DNA of 64,000 nt, taken from positions 2,468,641-2,532,640 of the forward strand of contig CP022585.1 of the NCBI GenBank assembly GCA_002243285.1, given 5' to 3'. Every line of letters starts with the position of its first letter. Within the stretch, counting starts at the first letter, position 1. The translations under genes and the position numbers were made by a program. Under the pieces are notes generated by a model, which did not search any database, was not told the DNA's origin, and saw nothing but the letters and a program-made list of their open reading frames with translations. Shown here piece by piece: positions 41,233 to 50,251 of this stretch. This stretch comes from Candidatus Fluviicola riflensis. GTDB lineage: Bacteria > Bacteroidota > Bacteroidia > Flavobacteriales_D > Crocinitomicaceae.

Positions 41233-41712
41233 ATGCAAACCAACAACATTCAGGGATATTGCGCTATTGGCGTGTTCAATGCCAAAACCGAACACAATGT
41301 CGGTACGCTTTGGCGTTCGGCTTATATTTTGGGCGCGAGTTATATTTTCACGGTTGGAAAACGCTACAAAAAACAAACCTCTGACGTATTGAAAACATGG
41401 GCGCGTATCCCCTACTTTCATTATGATACCATCGAAGATTTATTCGAGAACATTCCCTACGATTGTCGTTTGATTGGAATAGAGTTAACAGAAGAAGCTA
41501 CAATGCTCCACGATTTTCAACATCCGCAGCGGGCGATTTATTTACTCGGATCAGAAGATCAGGGTTTACCGCAAAGTGTGCTCGACAAATGTCATTTTAC
41601 GGTGAAATTGCCGGGGAATTCGTCACTGAATGTAGCTGTGACCGGAAGTATTGTGCTACACGACAGAGTAGCGAAGAATCCGATTGAACTTCCAGAAAAC
41701 CATAAAGGTTAG
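41233..41712 (+). CDS. SpoU/TrmH-family RNA 2'-O-methyltransferase
   Basis: 159 residues. A SPOUT knot fold: NAKTEHNVGTLWRSAYILGAS (motif 1 with the conserved Asn/Arg), YLLGSEDQGLPQSVLDKC (motif 2) and LPGNSSLNVAVTGSIVLHDR (motif 3). It is short, without an N-terminal substrate-binding domain, as in single-domain tRNA methyltransferases like TrmL. Target RNA base unknown. Confidence 0.9.
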   Translation: MQTNNIQGYCAIGVFNAKTEHNVGTLWRSAYILGASYIFTVGKRYKKQTSDVLKTWARIPYFHYDTIEDLFENIPYDCRLIGIELTEEATMLHDFQHPQRAIYLLGSEDQGLPQSVLDKCHFTVKLPGNSSLNVAVTGSIVLHDRVAKNPIELPENHKG

Positions 41713-41716
41713 TTGA

Positions 41717-41847
41717 TTTTGAATGTTGAATGCTTAATGTTGAATTGGATTTCAGGTAGTTGATTTTGGAGAAACTTATGAAACTCAAGAACTCCTTAAC
41801 TTACGAAACTCCCAATTCAAAATTCAACATTCAAAATTAAGCATTTG
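41717..41847. repeat. AT-rich palindromic element, copy d
   Basis: Left arm TTTTGAATGTTGAATGCTTA with ATGTTGAATT; right arm AATTCAAAATTCAACATTC plus AAAATTAAGCATTTG (41814-41847). The right arm runs into the coding region of the minus-strand gene and supplies its last three codons and TAA stop. Confidence 0.8.
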
Positions 41848-42796
41848 TAGCTACGCCGATATGAAAAACCGCATCTCCTTTATTCACCAGCGGAGCTTCA
41901 TTCACGCAAATGATAAATCCTTTCATGGTTGATTTTACCTTCCGTTCAATTTCACCGTATGGGTCGCAGACAATTCCCAAAACAGTTCCAACCTCTACTT
42001 CGTCGCCATTTTTAACAATTGCCTGAAAAACCCCCGAGTGCGGAGCTCTCAGCCATTTTGAGGAGGTAATGAGAATGGGATTCCGGTCTTGTAATTCCAC
42101 CATTTTAAAAGTACGCATGCCTAAATGAACCAATACGCGCTGAATTCCGGCCAAGCCTTCTTCCACAATTTTCTCGTCGATTGAATTGGCTTTTCCGCCT
42201 TCAAACAACAGAATTTTTTTGCCACGTTTATTTAACGCTTCACGAATGGATTTGCTGATATAAGCCGAGTGCACGATAAACGGCGGACTAAATACATTGG
42301 CAAGTTCCATGCTTACTTCATCCGTTTTCAAACAACGGATTTGGGCAATGTTGCTGCGCTGTGCCGCTCCGGTATGAAAGTCGATTGCCAGGTCGATATT
42401 CGGCGCAATTTCTTTCATGAACTGATAGGCAAACTGGCTGGCCAGCGAACCGCTTTTTGTTCCTGGGAAACTTCGGTTGAGATCCCGCCCATCGGGCAAT
42501 TCGCGTTTCACATTCAGATAACCGAACACATTAAACACCGGAATACAAATAATCGTTCCGGTACTCGGTTTGTTCCAACCCTTGCGGATCACGCGGCGAA
42601 TGATTTCCATGCCGTTGATCTCATCGCCGTGCATACCGGCCATAAGTAACAAAACAGGTCCATCCTTTTCGGCGCGCTGCACAATAACAGGAACCTGAAT
42701 TGGTGTGTTGGTATGCAATTTTGCAACATTCATGCTTAGTTCCGCACCTTTTCCGGGTAGGATTTCTGTGCCTAAAATGAAAAATCGCTTTGCCAT
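41837..42796 (-). CDS. succinylglutamate desuccinylase/aspartoacylase-family metalloenzyme
   Basis: 319 residues. Zinc-site motifs of the AstE/AspA branch of M14: VLLLMAGMHGDEINGMEIIR (His-x-x-Glu), LAIDFHTGAAQRS (His), and a C-terminal barrel (about 240-319: SGVFQAIVKNGDEVEVGTVLG) like the family's biotinyl-type hairpin. It should cleave an acyl or amide bond, substrate unknown. It follows rimK by 3 bp, and such a gene is often linked to rimK. Start and stop are secure, although the stop and the last residues come from a repeat arm. Confidence 0.88.
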   Translation of the reverse strand: MAKRFFILGTEILPGKGAELSMNVAKLHTNTPIQVPVIVQRAEKDGPVLLLMAGMHGDEINGMEIIRRVIRKGWNKPSTGTIICIPVFNVFGYLNVKRELPDGRDLNRSFPGTKSGSLASQFAYQFMKEIAPNIDLAIDFHTGAAQRSNIAQIRCLKTDEVSMELANVFSPPFIVHSAYISKSIREALNKRGKKILLFEGGKANSIDEKIVEEGLAGIQRVLVHLGMRTFKMVELQDRNPILITSSKWLRAPHSGVFQAIVKNGDEVEVGTVLGIVCDPYGEIERKVKSTMKGFIICVNEAPLVNKGDAVFHIGVATNA

Positions 42797-42799
42797 GCC

Positions 42800-43678
42800 T
42801 TACACGTTTACGTTCTTTTCGATGTATTGAATAATTTTTCCGGCGATGTCTACGCCTGTAGCGCGTTCAATGCCTTCCAAACCTGGAGAAGAATTCACTT
42901 CCAATACCAGCGGCCCTCTTTCGGATTGTAGCATATCGACACCCGCAACTCCCAATCCTACAGCTTGTGCAGAACGAATGGCAGTTGATTTTTCTTCTTC
43001 GGTCAATTCGATTTGCATAGCGGAACCACCACGATGCAGATTCGAGCGGAATTCTCCTTCTTTTCCCTGGCGTTTCATCGCTCCTACTACTTCGCCGTCT
43101 ACCACAAAAGCACGAATATCGGCTCCTTTGGCTTCGTGAATGAATTCCTGAACAATTACGCGGGCGCGCAAACCGTTGAAAGCTTCCAATACCGACTGTG
43201 CGGCATTCTGATTTTCAGCCAATACAACGCCCAATCCTTGTGTTCCTTCCAGTAATTTCAACACAACAGGTGCACCACCGGCCGATTCAACAACGTGTTC
43301 TACATTGCGCGAATAGTTGGTGAAAACCGTTTTCGGTAAACCGATTCCTTCTTTTGAAAGCACCTGCAGGCATCGCAGTTTGTCGCGGGAATGCACAATA
43401 CCGCGCGAACTCACGACCGAAAACACATTCATCATTTCGAACTGGCGCACCACTGCCGTTCCGTAAAATGTGACTGAAGCTCCGATACGGGGAATCACCG
43501 CATTAAATCCGGTAAGATATTCCGAGCCGTAATACAGCGACGGACCTTTTTGTTCGATCTCGATATTGCAGCGAAGATGGTCAACCACATGGGCTTCGTG
43601 GCCACGCTTTTCGGCTGCTTCAACCAATCTTCGGGTTGAATACAAATCTGTGTTGCGTGACAGGATGGCGATTTTCAT
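42800..43678 (-). CDS. rimK: RimK-type alpha-L-glutamate ligase
   Basis: 292 residues with the RimK layout: N-terminal domain ([35 protein letters not shown]), then ATP-grasp (about 100-290) with [18 protein letters not shown] (nucleotide loop), [20 protein letters not shown], and [15 protein letters not shown] (metal-binding Glu/Asn). The E. coli enzyme adds glutamates to the C-terminus of ribosomal protein S6. Whether S6 is the target here is not known. It lies in a four-gene minus-strand unit with a retropepsin-like protease and an AstE/AspA-type enzyme. Confidence 0.93.
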   Translation of the reverse strand: MKIAILSRNTDLYSTRRLVEAAEKRGHEAHVVDHLRCNIEIEQKGPSLYYGSEYLTGFNAVIPRIGASVTFYGTAVVRQFEMMNVFSVVSSRGIVHSRDKLRCLQVLSKEGIGLPKTVFTNYSRNVEHVVESAGGAPVVLKLLEGTQGLGVVLAENQNAAQSVLEAFNGLRARVIVQEFIHEAKGADIRAFVVDGEVVGAMKRQGKEGEFRSNLHRGGSAMQIELTEEEKSTAIRSAQAVGLGVAGVDMLQSERGPLVLEVNSSPGLEGIERATGVDIAGKIIQYIEKNVNV

Positions 43679-43709
43679 ATACTACTCTTATTCTCTTAAA
43701 TAAATCAAT

Positions 43710-44144
43710 TTACAGTTTAGATTCGGCCTTGAACGAACAATTTGTTTTGGACGAATCAACTAAAAAGCGTTTGTTCAACAATCTTCTTCCCAACAAAATA
43801 GGATTGCGCAAACCGGTGCGTTCAGTGAGCGAAAATAGTGTTTCCACCGTTTCGTTGAACAGCCTGACGGTTCCAACTACAAAAAAACGTTCCTCAGACA
43901 TTCCGTTGGAGCTTTTCACCTTCTTTCGGATGTAGGTATCAAACTGAAATTTCTTTCCCGTATATCCTTCAATAGACGGATCAAGGAACACCACTTCAAG
44001 CATCTGTTTTCCATCTATTTCCACCAGGTTAATACTGTGACAGTGCATGGAACTTGAATATGCGCCCGAATCTATTTTCACCGGAACATTGATCAACTCA
44101 AACTCAGGAAAGGTCACAATGTCTTTTCTTCCTAAAATATGCAT
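43710..44144 (-). CDS. retropepsin-like ATP-dependent zinc protease (RimB family)
   Basis: 144 residues, full length for PF05618-type proteins. Key motif VPVKIDSGAYSSSMHC (Asp-Ser-Gly triad, like pepsin Asp-Thr-Gly), then RFFVVGTVRLFNETVETLFSL and RNPILLGRRLLNKRFLVD, which are conserved in the family. In Pseudomonas the rimABK locus includes such a protease (RimB) that reverses RimK-dependent glutamylation of S6. Here the order is hypothetical-protease-rimK-AstE/AspA. It starts 4 bp after the hypothetical gene. Confidence 0.85.
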   Translation of the reverse strand: MHILGRKDIVTFPEFELINVPVKIDSGAYSSSMHCHSINLVEIDGKQMLEVVFLDPSIEGYTGKKFQFDTYIRKKVKSSNGMSEERFFVVGTVRLFNETVETLFSLTERTGLRNPILLGRRLLNKRFLVDSSKTNCSFKAESKL

Positions 44145-44148
44145 GTTA

Positions 44149-44868
44149 TTACTTTGACGGGTAAGAAAATTGCTTGAAGTCGTCCTCTTCGAATTTCAGC
44201 CATTTCTGTTGCATTAATTCTTTTACGGAAGACGGCATTTCGGTTTTTGCTTCAATGGTCGGTTCGTCGGTAGACATACCCTCAAGTGTTGTAATTCCCA
44301 TGAATATGAATTTTTCATTCGAGTTGAAGCAATACAATTTACGGTCGGCCGGTGAAACATCACTTCGGCACGAAAGCGTGTATTGAAAGGAAACTTCGGC
44401 CATGCCATCAGCATTGACATCGGTTATCGAAAGCGATTTTTTAGTAAACCCGGCATAGAGGTCAAAATCATAACATCCTTGAAAATCGGCAACTTTCCAG
44501 ATGGATTTATAATTGGATTTTTCGTCGGAACGCGCAAACAAATAAGCATTGATCTCGGCTCTATCGCCGACTTTCTCGTATTCCCCGGCTTCGTTTTTCT
44601 CACTCACCGGAAACATACCGGTTTGAGTCAAAAGCAGGATATTATGTCCGTTGGCGTCATCAAATTCCAGGCATTCCACGATAATTCCGCGGTAAAACAC
44701 ATCGCGCGGCAAATCGTTGTAACCGATAGCCTGTATATTGAAAGCGGGGACGGGTTTTGAATTGTCCCAGATTCCAAGCCAATTAGACATACTCATGGTG
44801 CCTTCGGTTAATTCCTGTGCAAAGATTGTGAAAGGAAGCAAGGCTAGCAAGATGCTGATTTTCTTCAT
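44149..44868 (-). CDS. secreted hypothetical protein, first gene of the rimK unit
   Basis: 239 residues. Signal MKKISILLALLPFTIFAQ; a beta-rich body with a calcium-loop-like DVNADGMAEVSFQYTLSC and two Cys (near GCYDFD and SCRSDVS). It resembles proteins annotated in Flavobacteriia as the M949_RS01915-type surface polysaccharide biosynthesis family, but I cannot confirm this by eye. Exported, unlike its cytoplasmic neighbours, so co-transcription may reflect compact packing rather than shared function. A TATTTTCG box lies about 20 nt before the start. Confidence 0.65.
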   Translation of the reverse strand: MKKISILLALLPFTIFAQELTEGTMSMSNWLGIWDNSKPVPAFNIQAIGYNDLPRDVFYRGIIVECLEFDDANGHNILLLTQTGMFPVSEKNEAGEYEKVGDRAEINAYLFARSDEKSNYKSIWKVADFQGCYDFDLYAGFTKKSLSITDVNADGMAEVSFQYTLSCRSDVSPADRKLYCFNSNEKFIFMGITTLEGMSTDEPTIEAKTEMPSSVKELMQQKWLKFEEDDFKQFSYPSK

Positions 44869-44923
44869 GTCAGTTCGTGTTTTATCAATCGAAAATAGTC
44901 AAAAAAGCGAAAGTGAACGGGGA

Positions 44924-44957
44924 TTGCTGCTTTAAGCTGAAAAAAGTTGTATCTTTG
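44924..44957 (+). promoter_or_regulatory. promoter of rplS
   Basis: TTG (44924-44926), a 23-bp spacer and TATCTTTG (44950-44957), a consensus -7 box. Predicted start about 44962, leader of about 65 nt. Confidence 0.7.
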
Positions 44958-45028
44958 CGTATTGAATTAGAAAAATATTTGCTAATATTGCACCCCCAAT
45001 TATGGGTTAGCGATAGAAATTAAGAGTC

Positions 45029-45385
45029 ATGGATTTTATAAGAGAGCTTCAAAAAGAATTAGTAGAAGTAAGAGAGTTTCCAGCATTTGGTGCCGGAGAT
45101 ACAGTTACTGTGTCTTACAAAATTAAAGAGGGAAACAAAGAGCGTATTCAGCAGTTTCAAGGTGTTGTATTGCAACGTCGCGGTTCTGGTTCAACGGAAA
45201 CATTTACGGTTCGTAAAATGTCAGGAAACGTAGGTGTAGAGCGTATCTTCCCTATTACTTCTCCGTTTATCGACGCAATCGTAGTGAACAAACACGGTGC
45301 TGTTCGTCGTGCTCGTATTTTCTACTTCCGTGAGCGTACAGGTAAATCTGCCCGTATCAAGGAAAAAAGAAGATTCGTTCGTTAA
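45029..45385 (+). CDS. rplS: 50S ribosomal protein L19
   Basis: 118 residues, a full-length L19 of the large ribosomal subunit at the interface with the 30S subunit. The conserved blocks are visible: [52 protein letters not shown] and [20 protein letters not shown]. Single gene here (no rpsP-rimM-trmD operon, the arrangement in Proteobacteria), with own promoter and terminator. Codon use is strongly biased, as for highly expressed genes. Confidence 0.98.
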   Translation: MDFIRELQKELVEVREFPAFGAGDTVTVSYKIKEGNKERIQQFQGVVLQRRGSGSTETFTVRKMSGNVGVERIFPITSPFIDAIVVNKHGAVRRARIFYFRERTGKSARIKEKRRFVR

Positions 45386-45412
45386 GAAGCTCCAACTTTT
45401 TAGATATACAAA

Positions 45413-45444
45413 GGCTGTCAATCAAAAATTGGCGGTCTTTTTTT
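45413..45444 (+). terminator. terminator of rplS
   Basis: Stem GGCTGTCAAT/ATTGGCGGTC (three G-T pairs), 5-nt loop, then TTTTTTT. Confidence 0.8.
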
Positions 45445-45445
45445 A

Positions 45446-45594
45446 TTTAATGTTGAATTTTGAATGCTTAATGTTGAATTATCAAGACCGTTCTTCTGGT
45501 ACAGTTTTCCTGATAATTTTTCAATTTATAATTGATAACTCAATCGAAGCCTAGCTTCATTCAAAATTCAACATTAAGCATTCAACATTATTAA
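45446..45594. repeat. AT-rich palindromic element, copy e
   Basis: Left arm TTTAATGTTGAATTTTGAATG plus CTTAATGTTGAATT (45446-45482); right arm TTCATTCAAAATTCAACAT with TAAGCATTCAACATTATTAA (45556-45594). It ends 2 bp before the ATG of the YdcF gene, so it occupies that gene's promoter or leader position. Confidence 0.8.
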
Positions 45595-45595
45595 C

Positions 45596-46363
45596 ATGTT
45601 TTTCCTCCTTTCAAAACTATTGCTCTTCCTGCTCTCACCGCTTACGTGGGTGATTGTCGGTTTGGGACTCACTTTTTTCTCGAAATCAGCCCGATGGAAG
45701 AAACGCGGTAAAGTCACCGCAATTTTCTGCCTGTTATTTTTCAGCAATACCTTTATCTACAAAGAAGTTTGCCGGCAATGGGAAGTTTTCGGAACGCCAA
45801 TCAACAAGGTCAAACATTATGATGTTGGAATCGTTTTGGGCGGAATGGCCGAGTACAATAACGATCTGAAAACATTGAGCCTGCGTCGCGGCGGTGATCG
45901 CATCTGGCAAACCATTGATTTGTATAAATCAGGGAAGATTGATAAAATACTGATCAGCGGCGACAACGGCGATCTGACCAATAAAGGTTTGCACGAAGCC
46001 AAACAAATGAAAGCCATCCTGGTGCGTTGGGGAATTCCGAAAGAAGATATCATCACCGAAACTGTTTCACGCAATACTCACCAAAATGCGGTGGAGACAA
46101 AAAAAGTACTCGATAAGTATTATCCGCACTACAAATCATTTATTCTGATTACTTCCGGCCGGCACATGCGTCGCGCGCTGGCTTGTTATGAAAATGCCGG
46201 TTTATATTGCACTCCCTATTCCACTGATCTCTACACCGGCCCGAAACGCAGTTATACCTTCGATGAATTCATCGTTCCAGATGTTTCTACGATGGCTGAC
46301 TGGCATGGATTGCTAAAAGAAATGGTTGGATATGTGGCGTATGGGATGACGGGGAAGATCTAG
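45596..46363 (+). CDS. YdcF/ElyC-family protein (DUF218)
   Basis: 255 residues. Two membrane helices at the N-terminus (about 4-28 and 40-58), then a DUF218 Rossmann-like domain (about 75-235): YDVGIVLGGMAEY, RIWQTIDLYKSGKIDKILISG, DIITETVSRNTHQNAVETKK, FILITSGRHMRRALACYENAG. ElyC of E. coli supports peptidoglycan and enterobacterial common antigen synthesis, so an envelope role is likely. The preceding repeat leaves only 2 bp upstream of the ATG. Confidence 0.88.
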   Translation: MFFLLSKLLLFLLSPLTWVIVGLGLTFFSKSARWKKRGKVTAIFCLLFFSNTFIYKEVCRQWEVFGTPINKVKHYDVGIVLGGMAEYNNDLKTLSLRRGGDRIWQTIDLYKSGKIDKILISGDNGDLTNKGLHEAKQMKAILVRWGIPKEDIITETVSRNTHQNAVETKKVLDKYYPHYKSFILITSGRHMRRALACYENAGLYCTPYSTDLYTGPKRSYTFDEFIVPDVSTMADWHGLLKEMVGYVAYGMTGKI

Positions 46364-46411
46364 AGCAGAAAGTTGTTGAGTTTATGAGTTGGACAGTTTT
46401 GTAAGTTGGGG

Positions 46412-48139
46412 TTATTTCTCACTATAAAAAAGCGGTTCGATGATTTCTTCGGCTTCTTTGAGGTAAACGCTTCCGCAGGTTTTGAGTTTTGACTGGATTT
46501 TCGGCCACGTTTCCTGGTAATCATAATCGTTGTACAAACTACCAATGGCGTTTATCCATTTCCCGTAAGACGATTTATAAGCGCCATGTTTAATATCCTT
46601 GAAAAACGTACACGGCCGTTCTACCAGCAATGAACCACAAATTCGTTGCATTTCACTGTAAGGATAATAATCATATGTTCCCCGGTCAACGACTTTACTT
46701 TCGAGTATGGCGTTGATCACAAACACATAAAACGCTTTGTTGTTATCCGGAATCGTATCCAGCATCTGCAGCAAATCATACGACATCCTATCATACATCA
46801 GCGATTGCTTGCCGTTCACAAACAATTTAGCCGTTTTATTGATCGAAGGCTGATTCAGGTAATACGAGAGTTTGTTGCCCGCAATGGTTGCAGGGACTTT
46901 TGAAATGTAGCAGCCATTGTGATTGATAAATCGCCAAACAGAATCCGGAATCTTTACCAATCCTCCTCGTTCAAGATCAATTGAAGCTTGCGGATTCAAT
47001 TTCATAATCTCAGGCGGCATCGATGTCAACGGATTCCAAAGTGCATTCAACTCCTCAATATTGCTCAAATCACCAATGCTCGCAGGAAATGTAGTCAGCT
47101 TATTTTCCTGGAGGTCCAATTTTTTCAATGAAATCATCTTCCCTATTTCACGTGGCAATTCAACCAGTTGATTACTTCGTAAATCCAATTCTTCGAGTAA
47201 CGTCAATTGACAGATTTCATCAGGAAGAGTTTTCAATTGGTTTCCATCCAAACTTACACGCCTTAATTGTGTTAGTTCGCCGAATTCTTTCGGAAGTGTC
47301 TTCAGTTGAGAATTAAGATCCAATGTACGAAGCTGTTTCAATTGACCGATTTCGGTTGGAAGTGTTTCGAAGTTCATTCCCCACAAAACCAACTCTTCCA
47401 ATTGAACCAGTTTTCCGATTTCCGATGGAAGTAGTTCTAATTTTGCTCCAATCTGCAATTTTTTCAGGTTAGTTAAATTTCCAAACGAAGCAGGAAGTTC
47501 AGTGACTTCAATCGAACTGATAGCCAACACTCTTAAGTTCGTTAACGTTCCTATTTCAGCCGGAATGAAAGCAAAACTGGCTGAGTATGCATACAATTCT
47601 TCGAGGTTCGTCAACTTGCCAATTGAAACCGGTAATCGCTTAAGCGGACCTCTGATTTCCAGTCTTTTCAGAGAAGTAAGATCACCAATCGAATCGGAAA
47701 TCACCATTCCGCTATCGTAACATTGAATGACCAGATTGTCGAGCAGTTTCAATTGCCAGATCTCCGAAGGAAGTTTTATAGGATCGTTACAGTAAATTTC
47801 TAATCCTTTGAGATTGACAAAACGGCCGATTTCCGCCGGAATTCCACCACCATCGGAACTACTGATATACAATCGGAGAACGTTTGTCGAATCAGCTTTG
47901 ATTTCTTCAAAACTATTGAAATACTTTTCGTGTTTGTGCGTCCAGTAACGTCCGCTGATACTTGGTTGGAGCGGTCTGTTTCCTCTATAAGAAACTCCTT
48001 CATCTTCTTCGCCAATAAACTCTTCATAAATAATCTCCGGTTCTACAACTTTCACTTGCGCCATAAGGCTGTTCATGCTTACTAAAAATAAACAGAAGAT
48101 GAAAAAACGGACTTTATGAAACAAAAGAAAAGGTGCCAT
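46412..48139 (-). CDS. exported leucine-rich repeat protein
   Basis: 575 residues from ATG 48139; a start at 48190 would add 17 polar residues before the signal MAPFLLFHKVRFFIFCLF. About twelve 23-residue repeats (about 90-385) follow the pattern LPxxIGxLTxLxxLxLxxNxL (for instance LPKEFGELTQLRRVSLDGNQ and LPDEICQLTLLEELDLRSNQ). The C-terminal domain (about 400-575) contains a DRMSYDLLQMLDTIPDNNKAFYVFV helical region I do not recognise. Likely protein binding in the periplasm or at the surface. Converges on ydcF. Confidence 0.85.
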   Translation of the reverse strand: MAPFLLFHKVRFFIFCLFLVSMNSLMAQVKVVEPEIIYEEFIGEEDEGVSYRGNRPLQPSISGRYWTHKHEKYFNSFEEIKADSTNVLRLYISSSDGGGIPAEIGRFVNLKGLEIYCNDPIKLPSEIWQLKLLDNLVIQCYDSGMVISDSIGDLTSLKRLEIRGPLKRLPVSIGKLTNLEELYAYSASFAFIPAEIGTLTNLRVLAISSIEVTELPASFGNLTNLKKLQIGAKLELLPSEIGKLVQLEELVLWGMNFETLPTEIGQLKQLRTLDLNSQLKTLPKEFGELTQLRRVSLDGNQLKTLPDEICQLTLLEELDLRSNQLVELPREIGKMISLKKLDLQENKLTTFPASIGDLSNIEELNALWNPLTSMPPEIMKLNPQASIDLERGGLVKIPDSVWRFINHNGCYISKVPATIAGNKLSYYLNQPSINKTAKLFVNGKQSLMYDRMSYDLLQMLDTIPDNNKAFYVFVINAILESKVVDRGTYDYYPYSEMQRICGSLLVERPCTFFKDIKHGAYKSSYGKWINAIGSLYNDYDYQETWPKIQSKLKTCGSVYLKEAEEIIEPLFYSEK

Positions 48140-48356
48140 CGGTTGGTTATTTCCAACTAAAATACGGTTTTCTTTTTGGTAACCTTTCATGCGGCAGGTT
48201 TTAAATAAGCCTCGAAATCATGTGAGATTATGAAGTACAACCATCGATCAAAAACGATCATTTACGTTGTCCAGCACAGAAAAAACCAGAAAATCACTTT
48301 TCCCGAAATACAAAAGCGGTTTTTATACGTAGATTCACAAAGGATAACGCGTTGCT

Positions 48357-49088
48357 ATGTATATTTTGATTTTTTTTCTAAGTCATTGGTTTTTATCACT
48401 CTTCTGTCAAACATTTTTTCTGCACCGCTACGCTTCGCATAAGATGTTCACTATGAACCGGTTCTGGGATCGGTTCTTTTACTTTCTCACATTTATCACC
48501 CAAGGATCTTCCTTTCTCAACCCGCGGGCTTATGCTATTATGCACCGCATGCATCACGCGTACAGCGACACTGAAAAAGATCCGCATTCGCCCCATTTCT
48601 TTAAAGATGTCTGGCAAATGACCATTCATACCAAAGACATTTACCTCGATTACGTCAAATTCAACAAGCAACCCGAAAAAGCTTTTCAAGGCAATTATCC
48701 CGAGTGGAAAACCCTGGATGCGATCAGCGATAACTGGATCGTGCGTATTTCATTTGGCGTGCTTTATTTCCTGTTTTACCTCTACTTCGCTCCTACTTAC
48801 TGGCTGATGCTGTTGTTACCTGTTCATTTTTTCATGGGGCCTGTGCACGGCGCAATTGTGAACTGGTGCGGACACAAATACGGATACAGCAATTTCAACA
48901 ACGAAGATCACAGCAAAAATTCGCTCCCGATTGATTTATTACTCATGGGCGAATTGATGCAGAACAATCATCATAAAAGTCCCAACAGCAGCAATTTTGC
49001 TCAGAAGTGGTGGGAATTCGATCCAACGTATCCTGTGATTCGCCTGATGCATTGGATGCACATTATTCGTTTGCGAAAAATCGTTTAA
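48357..49088 (+). CDS. membrane acyl-CoA/fatty-acid desaturase
   Basis: 243 residues with the three histidine boxes of the membrane desaturase family: HRYASH (about 22-27), HRMHHAYSD (about 63-71) and QNNHHKSP (about 202-209), with membrane helices between them (about 4-20, 35-50, 125-165). QGSSFLNPRAYAIMHRMHH is typical of the Bacteroidetes delta-9-type acyl-CoA desaturases. It introduces a double bond into acyl chains, giving the unsaturated substrate that CFA-type methyltransferases need. First gene of the lipid cluster. Confidence 0.9.
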   Translation: MYILIFFLSHWFLSLFCQTFFLHRYASHKMFTMNRFWDRFFYFLTFITQGSSFLNPRAYAIMHRMHHAYSDTEKDPHSPHFFKDVWQMTIHTKDIYLDYVKFNKQPEKAFQGNYPEWKTLDAISDNWIVRISFGVLYFLFYLYFAPTYWLMLLLPVHFFMGPVHGAIVNWCGHKYGYSNFNNEDHSKNSLPIDLLLMGELMQNNHHKSPNSSNFAQKWWEFDPTYPVIRLMHWMHIIRLRKIV

Positions 49089-49097
49089 GCATTCAGT

Positions 49098-49430
49098 ATG
49101 ATCACATTCCTTAAAATTCTCTTTGGCGGTTTGTTCATTTTCATGAATGTCATTGTCATCGATACGTCCCTCAAAAGCAATCTCTTTGAAGAATGGGATT
49201 TCCTGGCAGCCATTCCATGGATGAGTGCGACGCTTTGGGATTTTTACACCAACGTACTGGTTTTGCTTTGCTGGGTATTTTACAAAGAAACCAACTGGAT
49301 CTGGAAAATTACGTGGCTGGTGCTTTTCTGTACACTCGGAAGCATTGCAACCTGCCTGTATGTATTGATCGCGCTGTTCCGCTTAAAGAAAGGCGAAACC
49401 GTGAAAGATTTACTCATCAAACAACATTAA
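49098..49430 (+). CDS. DUF1475 membrane protein
   Basis: 110 residues, three membrane helices (about 4-22, 45-64, 72-95) with MSATLWDFYTNVLVLLCWVFYKE in the middle, as in DUF1475. It lies 9 bp after the desaturase and 10 bp before DUF1295. Small partner-like membrane protein; function not established. Confidence 0.82.
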   Translation: MITFLKILFGGLFIFMNVIVIDTSLKSNLFEEWDFLAAIPWMSATLWDFYTNVLVLLCWVFYKETNWIWKITWLVLFCTLGSIATCLYVLIALFRLKKGETVKDLLIKQH

Positions 49431-49440
49431 AGCAACTGTT

Positions 49441-50232
49441 ATGAGCTTGTATTTTTACCTTCCTCTTTTGTGCGTTGTTGTATTGGCAGCCTTTATGACC
49501 GTGGTTTGGAGCATCGCCCGCACGATCAAAAACAACAGTATTGTGGATGTTTTCTGGGCGTTCAATTTTGCGATCATCGCTGCGATTATTTACGCGGTAG
49601 CCGATGGTTTTTACGACCGGAAATTACTGGTTTGTTCACTCGCTTTAATCTGGAGTTTGAGACTGGGAACTTATCTCACCATTCGCGTTGGTTCACACAT
49701 CAAAGTCGAAGAAGGACGCTACAAACAACTGCGTGAAGAATGGGCGTCGAACCTGCATTTCAAGTTCTTTATGTTCTTTCAGATGCAAGGATTGTCAAAT
49801 GTGTTCCTGGCGATTCCTTACTTCATCATTGCGCTGAATCCGGAACCGAAACTGAGCGTACTGGAATACATCGGAGCGGGAATGTGGCTGCTGTGTATCA
49901 TCGGTGAAGGCTTATCTGATTTTCAACTGGCGCGTTTTAAACGAAATCCGGAAAACAAAGGAAAGGTTTGCACCGACGGTTTGTGGAATTATTCCCGTCA
50001 CCCGAATTACTTTTTCCAATGTATGATCTGGGTTTCGGTATTTGTTTTCGCACTTTCAAGTCCTTACGGCTACATCGCAATCGTTTGTCCGCTCGTGATC
50101 GCTTACCTGATTTTTAAAGTTACCGGCATTCCGATGACCGAAGAACAATCATTGCGCAGCAAAGGCGACGCTTACCGACATTATCAACAGACAACAAGCA
50201 TGTTCGTTCCCTGGTTCAAAAAAACAGTTTAG
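49441..50232 (+). CDS. DUF1295 (steroid 5-alpha-reductase-like) membrane protein
   Basis: 263 residues, six or seven helices. Signature C-terminal block: GKVCTDGLWNYSRHPNYFFQ (about 175-194) with the SRHPNYF motif, followed by VTGIPMTEEQSLRSKGDAYRHYQQTTSMFVPW. This is the DUF1295 branch of the 5-alpha reductase/ICMT-like superfamily. Family members are candidates for NADPH-dependent reduction or methyl transfer in membranes. It sits between DUF1475 and a CFA-type methyltransferase in the lipid cluster. Confidence 0.9.
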   Translation: MSLYFYLPLLCVVVLAAFMTVVWSIARTIKNNSIVDVFWAFNFAIIAAIIYAVADGFYDRKLLVCSLALIWSLRLGTYLTIRVGSHIKVEEGRYKQLREEWASNLHFKFFMFFQMQGLSNVFLAIPYFIIALNPEPKLSVLEYIGAGMWLLCIIGEGLSDFQLARFKRNPENKGKVCTDGLWNYSRHPNYFFQCMIWVSVFVFALSSPYGYIAIVCPLVIAYLIFKVTGIPMTEEQSLRSKGDAYRHYQQTTSMFVPWFKKTV

Positions 50233-50251
50233 TCCCAATTTAGTCAACTTT

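Noticed and set aside
48230-48442. 70-codon plus-strand frame overlapping the desaturase start
   Set aside because: The desaturase frame has complete histidine boxes; this frame is an overlapping shadow upstream of it.
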